64,000 nt of DNA from Pirellulales bacterium (GTDB lineage Bacteria > Planctomycetota > Planctomycetia > Pirellulales > Lacipirellulaceae): contig JANQOF010000002.1 in assembly GCA_028279215.1 (NCBI GenBank), forward strand, positions 37,627 to 101,626. Reading direction: 5' to 3'. The notes below the pieces were generated by a model. It had not been told where the DNA came from. It ran no database searches and saw nothing but the letters and a program-made list of their open reading frames with translations. A program made the translations under genes and the position numbers. Positions 37,379-46,025 of the stretch are shown piece by piece; the stretch's first letter is position 1, and each line of letters starts with the position of its first letter.

Positions 37379-37845
37379 CGACGCTCCTGACCGACGTCCC
37401 TATCTCGCAAACGCTGTTGATGAACCATCACCAGAGCAAAACGTTGCCGCTTACAACAAGCTGCTTGTCGAGTGCGAAACAGCAGACGCAGCGAGACTCA
37501 AGGAACTTATCTGCGACTGGCGTAGCCCGCTTGGAAAGCATCTCAGACACTATGCGGATTGCTGCGAGCAGCTTGGTCATGAATCTCGCGACGACGCGTT
37601 CGCCCGCGTGTTCCGCAAGCTCCTTGCGATAGCACAAGAGATTCCTGGCGAAGACGCAGGAGACGCCTACGGCCATTCTGGTCCCGTGTCCGACAACTTC
37701 GAGGAGTATGTTGAAATCACCGTCAAAGCTGGTCGTAATGACGACGTCCGCGAGTTGATTCAAGACCTTGAACCTCACTGGGACCACAACCTCGGCTACG
37801 GCCAACTCGGGGCGGCCGCGTACAAATCGGGAGACTCTTCAATAC
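37367..37845 (+). pseudogene. Fragment of a helical-repeat (TPR-like) protein
   Basis: Open in one frame with no ATG of its own. Residue patterns such as [40 protein letters not shown] and [16 protein letters not shown] suggest paired helices of the TPR kind (the last resembles 'a...LG..ayk.GD'). It reads straight into the IS630 fragment without a stop, so the original 3' end was removed by that insertion or by a later deletion. The parent protein is unknown. Confidence 0.4.
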
Positions 37846-38222
37846 GGTCCACTGGCATGACCGCTCCGCTGGTGGTGGATGGAGCAATGACGGGGGAAGT
37901 CTTCCTGGCTTATGTCGAGCAGCAGTTGGTGCCTACTCTCAGGCCGGGAGATACGGTGATTCTTGATAACCTCTCAAGTCATAAGCAAGCTGGCGTACGA
38001 GAGGCCATCGAAGCGGCAGGTGCCCGGTTGGTCTACCTGCCTCCCTATAGTCCCGACTTGAATCCGATTGAGTTGGCCTTCGCCAAACTCAAAGCGCTGC
38101 TCCGCAAAGCTGCAGCCCGAGGCATCGAAGAACTGGACGAAGCGATTGCCAAACTGCTCGAGAGATTCACCATCAAAGAATGTTTGGCCTACTTCAGGTA
38201 CTGCGGATACTCGGCACGGTAA
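37846..38222 (+). pseudogene. Truncated IS630-family transposase (C-terminal DDE part)
   Basis: About 125 residues with clear IS630 features: [34 protein letters not shown] (second catalytic Asp in LDNLSSHK) and [20 protein letters not shown] (the P-Y-S-P-x-L-N-P-I-E motif with the final Glu). The helix-turn-helix N-terminus and first Asp are missing, so it cannot transpose. It is fused in frame to the preceding TPR-like fragment. No terminal inverted repeats are visible. Confidence 0.85.
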
Positions 38223-38253
38223 ATCCGAAAATGCACTAAAATCGATCTGGCGG

Positions 38254-39469
38254 CTACTTCTCCTGCGATCCACGTAGCCGCCGATAAGTTTCGTCGCTCA
38301 AGCCCGCTGTTACCAAATCCTGGAAGAGCGAGTCATTCATGAACTTCGCAAAAATCTCCTGATTCTGGTCGAGACGTTCGCTAAACAGAGCCTCAAGCAG
38401 GTTCTTGAAGACAAGACGGAACTTATCCGCTGGATTCACGCTGGCGGCTCGCTTCAATCCTTCGTCCCGAAGGGTCTCTTCTACTAGCTGATTAAAAAAC
38501 AGTTGATCAGCGTCCGTGAACTCCGTGCCGAACCGATCGTTGACTACATCAATTAACCGAGACAGCGGGACCTACTCTTCGCGTACGATGCCCGTGCCAA
38601 CTTCTGTGGGGCCATCAAGTCGCCGACGCTCTTGATCTGCGAGGCTAATTGATCCTTCGCTAATCTTCTGGAGTCGGTAGTAATCAAGCCGGACCTCATC
38701 GTCAAAATCGTAGGTCGGACCACTTTGGCGTTTTGGGAGCTTCGAAGCAAGATGCCGTAAGTAGGTGTAGAGCTTCTCCAAATCAGAATCCTGGTAGGGA
38801 ATGACTTGGCTGAGGAATGCGTATAGATTGCGAAAGGCTGCCACTTTGCCTCGCCACAATTCGGCCGCATCGGAGTCTTCGTTCTGAAACACCTCGAAGC
38901 GTGAAACGGCTGGATCAAGAGTCGCATTCATGGCCTGATGGTCGGCGTGACTCTGCTTCCTCCTTGGCTTGAAGTAGATTGAAGCAAAGCGATCCACTTC
39001 CTCCGATAGATGTATTCCTGATGCATCGATATCTGCCTTGATCTCATACATTCTAGCCGGATCAACGTCTTCACCTAGCTCGGCCCCGTCGTAGTAGGTC
39101 TTGAACGCTTTCTGGACCTCCTCTCGATTCTCTTTTACGAAGTCTAAGATAAACGTGTCCTCTTTCAACGGATGTGTCCGATTCAATCGCGACAATGTTT
39201 GCACGGCCTGTATACCTGCCAGCCGCTTGTCAATGAACATTGTGTGGAGCAACGGCTGATTGAACCCGGTTTGGGACTTCTCTGTAACCAATAGCACTTG
39301 GTATTCAGGCGTCGCGAAATGTTCTAGTAGCTCCTTTTCCTTAATCCCATCGTTCATGCCCTCTTCCGTATAGCTGACGTCCTTCAGCTTGTCGTTAACT
39401 ACTGTTCCCGAGAACACCACTAGCGTCTTGATGGGATAACCTCGGTCTCGAATGTACTTGTCGAACCTA
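38254..39469 (-). pseudogene. 5'-truncated hsdR (type I restriction R subunit) with nonsense codon
   Basis: One reading frame with one internal stop. From the right repeat it reads FDKYIRDRGYPIKTLVVFSG, then LLVTEKSQTGFNQPLLHTM and GIQAVQTLSRLNRTHPLKED (helicase motifs V-VI of HsdR), followed by the C-terminal domain ending SDETYRRLRGSQEK. At 38572-38574 TAG interrupts REE*VPLSRLIDVV; relatives carry Gln in this position, so CAG to TAG is the simplest change. The nuclease domain and helicase motifs I-III are absent. hsdM and hsdS are not in the window. Confidence 0.85.
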
Positions 39470-39481
39470 AGCTACGGGGGC
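39470..39481. repeat. Right att-like repeat
   Basis: AGCTACGGGGGC, a direct copy of 36822-36833. The next bases match as (A/G)TA. The hsdR frame stops being open here, so this is the physical end of the element. Confidence 0.7.
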
Positions 39482-39491
39482 GTACCAGAGA

Positions 39492-39520
39492 TTTATAGTG
39501 CCTAACTCGCTACGAGTCGA
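39492..39520 (-). promoter_or_regulatory. Possible original tRNA-Arg promoter, displaced by the island
   Basis: On the minus strand a TCGACT hexamer (39520-39515, four of six to TTGACA) is 17 bases from TATAAA (39497-39492), which lies ten bases before the repeated tRNA 5' end. That geometry fits a tRNA promoter. It would have been separated from the tRNA gene by insertion of the island. Confidence 0.45.
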
Positions 39521-39528
39521 CCTCTGTG

Positions 39529-40929
39529 TCACACCGCATGCCACAAGTACCCAAACACCAACCAAGCCATCGCCAGCGTGAGAATGAGATTCAACGACTG
39601 GCCGCAGACGTAGAGTATCAAGGGTTTGCCGGAACCAAATGTGCTTGCCAGCACGCGATAGTCGGTATCGAGGCCGATGCTGACGAAGGCCAGGCAAAAC
39701 ATCCAGCTTCTTAGCGGGTCGCTGCCCTGCTTGATGGTCGCGGCGACGATCGACTCCCCGCCGGGCACCCAGGCTTGAATCGCTGAGAATAGCGCCGATG
39801 CGCCAAGAAAGCCGATGACGAACTTGGGAAAACGGTGCCAGATCTCCCACGCGTTCACATTACTCTTGGCCTCGGCGTCGACATAGCGGACCCAATAGAG
39901 GGCCACCCCGAATGCCGTGACCCCAATCAGTAAGTTTTGTATGAGCTTAATCGTGATGGCCACCTCGGCGGCCGTTTGGCCGAGCCATTGCCCCGCTGCA
40001 ACCACGGCGCCCGTCGAGTCGATCGTGCCGCCAATCCACGCGCCACCGACATACTCCGACAGGCCTAGCGCCGTGGCAGCGGCCGGTAGGGCGATCATCA
40101 TGATCACTGTGAACGACAGGGATAACCCGATGGCCAGCGACAGTTCCTGTTGCTTCGCCCGGCAGGCCGAAGCGGTGGCGATGGCGGCCGAAACGCCACA
40201 CACCGACATATCGGCCGAAATCACCATGTTGAGCGACTTCGAATTCATTCCTAGCACGCGCTGGCCAAACCAAAAGGTCGTGATGAGCACCACCGGCGTT
40301 ACGATCCAGGCGACACACAGGCCCGGCAAGCCGAGTTTGGCAAGCGTGCCAAGCAGAACCTTCGCGCCGTACAGCACCAGTCCGGTCTTGATGTACAGCT
40401 CGGTTCGCACCGCAGGTCGCAGCCAAGCTGGGGTTCCGATGGTATTGCTGATCAACAGCCCGACCAACAGCGCCCATAGCGCGTACTCGAGATTGTACTT
40501 GGTGATGAACTCTTGCTTGGTGATGGTGAACGCCAGCAGCGCGAGCAGGAAGACGAACGGATACGCTCGGGAGAAGTGAGTCACGCTCAACCCTTGCGTC
40601 CAAACGGCAAATGCGAAGAGCGCCGAGGTTGCGACGAATACGCCTGCGATGCCTATAAGCAGCGACACGTCGTCCGTTTGGTAGACCGAGTCCAGAGGAT
40701 TCCGCACCCAACTGCCCGGCTTGGCGAACCAACTGGCCAGCGGGTTCGAAGCGGTGGGCGGCGTGACTTCGTCGGCTGCGGCATCAACCTGTTGGTGCGC
40801 CGTGAAGTAGTCGGCTGGCAGCGAAGCGAACACCAGGGCGAGCGAGACCAGCAGCACTCCGCTCCCCAGTGCCACGGCGATCCAATCCTCGCTCATCCGC
40901 CTTGTTGTCGGTTGAGGTTCGTCCGACAA
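39529..40929 (-). CDS. YeiH-family putative anion (sulfate) exporter
   Basis: A 466-residue polytopic membrane protein with about 11 segments. Family features include KAKQQELSLAIGLSLSFT, GAWIGGTIDSTGAVVAAG and FGQRVLGMNSKSLNMVISAD, with the conserved SADMSVCGVSAAIA motif of the UPF0324/YeiH group (predicted sulfate exporters; transport has not been shown for most). The N-terminus has ~35 extra residues and a first helix (VALGSGVLLVSLALVFA) before the usual start of the domain. The gene lies just outside the island. Its promoter side (40930-41044) carries the dispersed repeat at 40989-41016. Confidence 0.87.
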   Translation of the reverse strand: MSDEPQPTTRRMSEDWIAVALGSGVLLVSLALVFASLPADYFTAHQQVDAAADEVTPPTASNPLASWFAKPGSWVRNPLDSVYQTDDVSLLIGIAGVFVATSALFAFAVWTQGLSVTHFSRAYPFVFLLALLAFTITKQEFITKYNLEYALWALLVGLLISNTIGTPAWLRPAVRTELYIKTGLVLYGAKVLLGTLAKLGLPGLCVAWIVTPVVLITTFWFGQRVLGMNSKSLNMVISADMSVCGVSAAIATASACRAKQQELSLAIGLSLSFTVIMMIALPAAATALGLSEYVGGAWIGGTIDSTGAVVAAGQWLGQTAAEVAITIKLIQNLLIGVTAFGVALYWVRYVDAEAKSNVNAWEIWHRFPKFVIGFLGASALFSAIQAWVPGGESIVAATIKQGSDPLRSWMFCLAFVSIGLDTDYRVLASTFGSGKPLILYVCGQSLNLILTLAMAWLVFGYLWHAV

Positions 40930-40988
40930 TGCAATTCCTCGCTGCGAGAAGATCCAATGTGAGCTAGCCGCGGGTGTTACCAGAGATA

Positions 40989-41016
40989 TCCGACGCTAGC
41001 GCGTTCGGCTCACCTC
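40989..41016. repeat. Reverse copy of the 28-bp dispersed repeat
   Basis: Identical to the complement of 8215-8242 over 28 bases (CGACGCTAGCGCGTTCGG...). It lies in the 115-bp gap between the SDR and transporter genes. Two perfect copies 33 kb apart are unlikely by chance. Confidence 0.85.
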
Positions 41017-41044
41017 GACCCGCAATACAGCTTCGCCATACTGC

Positions 41045-41800
41045 CTAGTAGATCGTGCGGCCACCGTTTACGTCGAGGGTGGCCCCGGTGACAAAGTCTG
41101 CCTCTTCGCTCGCGAAGTACACAAGAGCGTCGGCAACGTGTTGAGGATCGCCAAACCGCCCCATCGGCGAGGTGGCCAAATAGTCCGCCTTTTCCTCATC
41201 GGTGGCGTCGGAGTGACGTTCGACGGGAATCCACCCGGGCACGATCATGTTGACGGTGATTCCGTAAGGTGCGAACTCGCGGGCGTTGCTACGGGCCAGG
41301 CCGGTTTGGCCACCTTTGGCAGAGATGTACGGGCAAAAGTTGGGCCACGCGCCGGGGAACACCTCGCTGGTAAGATGCACGATGCGCCCCCAGCGCTGCT
41401 CGCGCATGTGGGGCAGGCAAGCTTTGGTGAGCAGGAAGGGGCTCTTTTGAAAGAAGTCGACCATCCGCTGGAAGAAAGCCCACTCGTACTCTTCGATGGG
41501 CATCAATGGTTGCTCGCAGGTAGCGTTGGGCACCAAGATATCCACGGGCCCAAGCTTCGACTCGATCTCAGCAATCATGCCCGCGACTTCGCTCTCGTCG
41601 GTCACGTCCGCACGCACCAGACAGTGCTCGCCGCCGACGGATTGCAGTTCGGCGAATGCCTGCTCGGCAACCTGTTGATTGCCAAAGTAGTTCATGGCCA
41701 CACGAGCCCCATTGTGGGCCAATGTGAGCGCCATCTGCTTGCCTAAACCACGGGTGCTGCCAGTTATGAGTGCGACGCGGCTGTTGATTGTGAACGGCAT
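41045..41800 (-). CDS. Short-chain dehydrogenase/reductase
   Basis: A 251-residue classical SDR. The nucleotide site is GSTRGLGKQMA (TGxxxGxG), and ALAHNGARVAMNYFGNQQVA suggests NADPH preference because of the absent acidic residue after the second strand. The motif VPNATCEQ replaces the usual NNAG. The catalytic Ser is in VHLTSEVFPG and the Tyr and Lys are in YISAKGGQ, an intact S-Y-K triad. GITVNMIVPGWI and the C-terminal GATLDVNGGRTIY are typical of FabG-like members. The substrate is not predictable. The gene ends upstream of the transporter's strand-mate in the same direction with a 115-bp gap, so it may form its own transcript. Confidence 0.9.
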   Translation of the reverse strand: MPFTINSRVALITGSTRGLGKQMALTLAHNGARVAMNYFGNQQVAEQAFAELQSVGGEHCLVRADVTDESEVAGMIAEIESKLGPVDILVPNATCEQPLMPIEEYEWAFFQRMVDFFQKSPFLLTKACLPHMREQRWGRIVHLTSEVFPGAWPNFCPYISAKGGQTGLARSNAREFAPYGITVNMIVPGWIPVERHSDATDEEKADYLATSPMGRFGDPQHVADALVYFASEEADFVTGATLDVNGGRTIY

Positions 41801-41865
41801 TCGTTAGAGTTCGGTTTGTGGACGATATTGTCGGGGAATAGATGACTCTGGACTCGTTGGCTGCC

Positions 41866-43320
41866 TCACGCGATAACCTCGTGGATGGCGTCGACGTGTT
41901 CGACGCCGACGAGCTTCTGATCGAGGCCATTGTAGAAATAAGCAAGGTGATTTGGGTCGAGCCCCATCTGCTGAAGCACCGTGGCGTGCAGTTCCTTGAC
42001 CGCAATGGGCCGCTCGATCGCTTGGCTGCCAAGCTCGTCGGTGCTGCCGACGCTGACGCCGCCTTTGATTCCGCCACCAGCCAGCCACATCGTAAAGCCG
42101 TAGCTATTGTGGTCGCGGCCAGTGCCCTTGGCGTATTCCGCGGTTGGCTGACGCCCGAACTCGCCGCCCCACACCACGATCGTTTCGTCAAGCATGCCAC
42201 GCTGCTTCAAGTCGTGAAGCAGGGCGGCAATCGGCTGGTCGGTTTCGGCGGCGTGCTTATTGTGGTTATACACCAGATCGCCGTGGGCGTCCCAATTGTA
42301 ATCGATGTGATTGCCGCCCGAGTAAATCTGTATGAACCGCACACCACGTTGCACCAGGCGCCGTGCGAGCAGGCACTGCGAGGCAAAGTGGTGCGTCGGT
42401 TCACGCCCGACGCCATACATGTCGAGGGTTGCTTGCGACTCCTGCGAAAAATCGACTGCTTCGGGCGCCGACGTTTGCATCTTGTACGCCAGCTCGTAAC
42501 TCGCAATGCGGGCAGCGAGGTCGGAATTGTCGGCTCGTACCACTGCATGCCGGCGATTGATTCGGGCGAGCATATCGAGCGTGTCCCGCTGCAACTCCTG
42601 CGTGGTTCCCTCGGGCCGAGAAAGGTTGAGCACCGGCGCGCCCTCGTGCCGGAATGTGGTGCCCTGGTAAGTGGCCGGCATGTAGCCGCTCGACCAGTTC
42701 TTTGCGCCAGATATTGGTCCGCCCGATGGATCGAGCATCACCACGAAGCCGGGCAGGTTCTCGTTAACCGAGCCCAAGCCGTAGTTGATCCACGAACCCA
42801 TCGCCGGGCTGCCGGAGATCAACTTGCCCGAGTTCATCATCAACATCGCTGAGCCATGAATGGGCGACTCGGCTGTCATCGAGTGCAGGAAGGCCAAGTC
42901 GTCGACGCACTCGCCGACATGCGGAAACAGGTCGCTCACCCATTTGCCGCATTCGCCATACTGTTTGAACTTCCACCGCGGCTCGACAATTCGTCCCTCG
43001 TTGCGTTTGCCGCCGCGGCCGAACGTCTTGACGGCCACGGTCTTGTTGTCCATGCCCACCATGTCGGGCTTGTAGTCGAACGTATCGATGTGGCTCGGCC
43101 CGCCATACATGAACAGGAAGATCACGCTCTTGGCCTTGGCTGGCCGAGTTGGCGGCTTGGCTGCCAGCGGTTTTGCGTCGGAGGTGGTCGATGCGTTGGC
43201 CGTGGACGGAAAGAAACCGTCGCTGGCCAACATGCCGGCCAACGCCGTGGCGCCGAAACCGGCGCCCGTTTCCCACAGGAACTCACGTCGAGTGCGATTA
43301 CAAAAGTTGCGGTGTGTCAT
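41866..43320 (-). CDS. Tat-exported DUF1501 protein
   Basis: A 484-residue DUF1501 protein. The N-terminus RTRREFLWETGAGFGATALAG is a twin-arginine signal (RRxFL). The body has the alkaline-phosphatase/sulfatase-like features of the family: SVIFLFMYGGPSHIDTFDYKP near residue 65, ENLPGFVVMLDPSGG near residue 180, and DETIVVWGGEFGRQP with GRDHNSYGFTMWLAGGG near residues 370-400. Planctomycetes carry dozens of these, nearly always paired with a DUF1549/DUF1553 protein, as here. The pair's substrate is not known. I choose ATG 43320 (MTHRNFCNR), 16 bp after the partner's stop; an upstream start overlaps it. Confidence 0.9.
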   Translation of the reverse strand: MTHRNFCNRTRREFLWETGAGFGATALAGMLASDGFFPSTANASTTSDAKPLAAKPPTRPAKAKSVIFLFMYGGPSHIDTFDYKPDMVGMDNKTVAVKTFGRGGKRNEGRIVEPRWKFKQYGECGKWVSDLFPHVGECVDDLAFLHSMTAESPIHGSAMLMMNSGKLISGSPAMGSWINYGLGSVNENLPGFVVMLDPSGGPISGAKNWSSGYMPATYQGTTFRHEGAPVLNLSRPEGTTQELQRDTLDMLARINRRHAVVRADNSDLAARIASYELAYKMQTSAPEAVDFSQESQATLDMYGVGREPTHHFASQCLLARRLVQRGVRFIQIYSGGNHIDYNWDAHGDLVYNHNKHAAETDQPIAALLHDLKQRGMLDETIVVWGGEFGRQPTAEYAKGTGRDHNSYGFTMWLAGGGIKGGVSVGSTDELGSQAIERPIAVKELHATVLQQMGLDPNHLAYFYNGLDQKLVGVEHVDAIHEVIA

Positions 43321-43336
43321 CGCTCGTCGCCAGAGG

Positions 43337-45772
43337 TTAGTCGAGAAAAACAAACTCGTTCAAATTGAGCAACATCAGGCTGCACTGGGTAAGCGCTTGA
43401 TGCTCGGAAAGACCATGCTCGCTGCGATATTGATCGACGAGCGCTAAGGCGTCGTCAACCGTCTGGTCGTCCGGCTCGCGTTGCATCGCCAATCGCAAAG
43501 CGTGCTCGATCTGCCGGTCGAGTTGGTTGCCCGCTTCGCGCTTCACGCGCTCCGCAAAGTACGACGCTTGTTTTTGCATGAAGTCGCCATGCAGCAGGTT
43601 GAGCGCTTGCGCTGCTTGAGTCGTATTAAAGCGGGCTTCACAACTCCTATCGGTCTCCGGGAAGTCAAACACCGCTAGTTCAGGCACTACCAAACTACGT
43701 TTGATGTGGATGTAGATGCTGCGCCGCGATGCATCGTGCCGCGCCGAGGTCGACCAATTCTTTCCTGGTTGGCTCTGGGTCGCCAATACCTCGGCCGATA
43801 GTTTCGGGTAGATACTTGGGCCAAATAGTTTTTCGTTGAGTTCTCCCGACACGTACAACACCGAGTCGCGAACCTCCTCCGCGGTAAGGCGTCGCATGTC
43901 AAACCGCCAGAACAAATCGTTGGCCGGGTCGGCAGCCAAGGCTTCGGGCGCTGCTTGGCTTGACATTTGATAGGTGTTCGATAGCAGCATCAGCCGATGC
44001 AGCGACTTGAGTCGCCACTCGTTGTCGATCAAGTAGAACTGTAGCCAGTCGAGCAGTTCGGGGTGCGTTGGCGGAGTCCCCAAAAGGCCGAAGTTACTCG
44101 AGCTGCGAACGATGCCGCGACCAAAGTGATGTTGCCAAACGCGATTCGCAACTACTCGACCAGTGAGCATATTCTCGGAGCTCGCAATCCAATCGGCCAG
44201 CACGCGCCGTCGCCCAGCCGAGCGAGCGCCGGGCGCCGGTTCGGAGATTGTCGGCTTCACGCTGCCGAAGAGTTCTGGAAACCGCGGTTCTACGGTGTCG
44301 CCAGGTATGTGCGGATTGCCCCGCGTCATGATGCGTGTTGGGTTGGGGCGAGGATCGCATACCGCTAGCGACAACACCCAGTTGGCGGGCGGAAGTTCCT
44401 TTAGTTGCAGCGCCGCTTCGTCGAGTTGCACTCGGATGCCGGTGTATTGTTGATACTCGTCGGCCGTCAGATATTCGTCGATCTTCTCCCGGAGCAATTC
44501 CTCGCGTTGATCGGTCTCGGCACGTCGCTGGTCAGGCGCGGGCATTTGGATAATAGCCTTCTTTTCTAGACGGCGCGCCACACCTCGCAATTCGTTTTGA
44601 CGAGCCTCGAGATCCGCTCGCGTGCGTGCGTGCTCTGGAGCCGAACGGTCCCAAAGGCTGTGCACCCTCGTGTCGCGATTGTGCGGAAGGGCGTAGGAAG
44701 TCACGTCGCCGAAGAACGCGAGCAAGCTGTAGTAGTCGGACTGTGGCATCGGGTCGATCTTGTGATCGTGGCACCGTGCACACCCCACGGTTAGACCCAA
44801 GAAGGCCTGCCCTGTGGTGGACAGAATGTTGTCCAGGTCGTCGTAGCGGGCCTGAAGCGGATCGGCCGGTTCGTCGTCCCATGTGCCTAAGCGATAGAAA
44901 CCCGTGGCCGTGATTCCCTCCGTCGTCACTTCATCAAGTTCGTCGCCAGCGAGCTGTTCTCGCACAAATTGATCGTAGGGCTTGTCGTCGTTTAGCGATC
45001 GAATCACATAGTCGCGGTATTTCCACACATACGGCTTTGTTGCATCGCGCTCAAAGCTATTGCTCTCCGCGTAGCGGACTACATCCAGCCAATGCCGCGC
45101 CCACTTCTCGCCGTATCGGGGCGAGGCGAGCAACTTGTCGACGAGTTGCTCGTAAGCGTCTGGGCGATCGTCATTCAGGAAGTCGTCTAACTCTTCAATC
45201 GTTGGGGGAAGGCCCGTGATGTCGTAGTACACGCGGCGCGCGAGTACGCGGCGTTCGGTGGGTGGCGACGGCTGCAGCCCGTTTTGCTCGAGACGCGCAA
45301 GCACGAAGGCATCAATCGGGTTGGCCACCCAATCGCCGCGTGCTACCTGCGGCGGCTCTTGCCGTTTTGGTGGCACGAATGCCCAGTGCTTTTCGTAAGC
45401 TCCCCCTTCGATTACCCATTGACGTAGGATCTCGACTTCTTCTGGCGACAACGGCTCGCCCTCGGGTGGCATCCGCTCGGAGGGATCGTCGGACGCGATT
45501 CGACGCAGTAGTTCGCTCTCACCTGGTTGTCCAGCAACGATGGCTACAGCGCTTGAATCGGCCTCTTGGTGGGCCGACGCCTGCTGGTGCAAGGCCAGGC
45601 CGCTCTCGGCTTGATCGGGCCCATGGCACGCAAAGCACCGTGCCGCAAGCATTGGCTGAACCTCACGCGAAAAGCTCACCTTCGCATCAATTCGTGAAGC
45701 AACGGAACCTGTACCGACCAACACGGCCAGCAGAAGCAACTCATGCAAGCCAACTTGAGCGCGGAGGTTCAC
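43337..45772 (-). CDS. Planctomycete cytochrome c / DUF1549 / DUF1553 protein
   Basis: About 811 residues, exported. The signal is HELLLLAVLVGTGSVAS. A c-type cytochrome domain (PSCyt1) has the heme motif CFACHGPDQAESGL, with the distal Met probably in ERMPPEGEPL. DUF1549 (WVANPIDAFVLARLEQNGLQ, RYGEKWARHWLDVVRYAE) contains a second heme-like motif, CARCHDHKIDPM. DUF1553 starts near residue 520 (RRVLADWIASSENMLTGRVVANRVWQHHFG). It is the normal partner of the DUF1501 protein downstream. The start is uncertain: GTG 45772 gives a proper signal peptide, while ATG 45895 adds 41 atypical residues. Neither has a clear Shine-Dalgarno. Confidence 0.88.
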   Translation of the reverse strand: MNLRAQVGLHELLLLAVLVGTGSVASRIDAKVSFSREVQPMLAARCFACHGPDQAESGLALHQQASAHQEADSSAVAIVAGQPGESELLRRIASDDPSERMPPEGEPLSPEEVEILRQWVIEGGAYEKHWAFVPPKRQEPPQVARGDWVANPIDAFVLARLEQNGLQPSPPTERRVLARRVYYDITGLPPTIEELDDFLNDDRPDAYEQLVDKLLASPRYGEKWARHWLDVVRYAESNSFERDATKPYVWKYRDYVIRSLNDDKPYDQFVREQLAGDELDEVTTEGITATGFYRLGTWDDEPADPLQARYDDLDNILSTTGQAFLGLTVGCARCHDHKIDPMPQSDYYSLLAFFGDVTSYALPHNRDTRVHSLWDRSAPEHARTRADLEARQNELRGVARRLEKKAIIQMPAPDQRRAETDQREELLREKIDEYLTADEYQQYTGIRVQLDEAALQLKELPPANWVLSLAVCDPRPNPTRIMTRGNPHIPGDTVEPRFPELFGSVKPTISEPAPGARSAGRRRVLADWIASSENMLTGRVVANRVWQHHFGRGIVRSSSNFGLLGTPPTHPELLDWLQFYLIDNEWRLKSLHRLMLLSNTYQMSSQAAPEALAADPANDLFWRFDMRRLTAEEVRDSVLYVSGELNEKLFGPSIYPKLSAEVLATQSQPGKNWSTSARHDASRRSIYIHIKRSLVVPELAVFDFPETDRSCEARFNTTQAAQALNLLHGDFMQKQASYFAERVKREAGNQLDRQIEHALRLAMQREPDDQTVDDALALVDQYRSEHGLSEHQALTQCSLMLLNLNEFVFLD

Positions 45773-46025
45773 CAATGGAGGGCTACCGAAGTAGTTGTGA
45801 GGCGGGATGTCGAACCAATTTGGTCTGGCGCCATTGTAACAAACTGCTCGATGCGCAATCAAACAGCGCCTCATCACACGACGATTGCCACGCATTGTAG
45901 CTGCCGAACATAGGGCACGACCGCATATGCCATATTGGAACTCGGTTGCTAGAATATCGAGACGGGCGCTGCAGTCAGTGCACGACTATTGACGAAAGAC
46001 AACTCTTATCAGGATCGCTCAGCGC

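Larger units (their letters stand above)
36834..39469. mobile_element. Decayed integrative island at tRNA-Arg(CCT)
   Basis: About 2.6 kb bounded by 12-bp direct repeats. It contains, in order, the N-terminal part of a tyrosine integrase, a TPR-like fragment joined to a truncated IS630 transposase, and on the other strand the C-terminal part of a type I restriction R subunit that is cut exactly at the right repeat. No intact mobility gene remains, so it is immobile now. The hsdR truncation suggests deletion or recombination removed most of a larger element that carried a restriction system. Confidence 0.72.

Noticed and set aside
37846..38222. Active IS630 element
   Set aside because: The N-terminal half and first catalytic Asp are missing and no inverted repeats are seen.
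41842..42852. 336-residue open frame antisense to the DUF1501 gene
   Set aside because: Sequence composition is that of a shadow frame; DUF1501 motifs on the minus strand are unambiguous.
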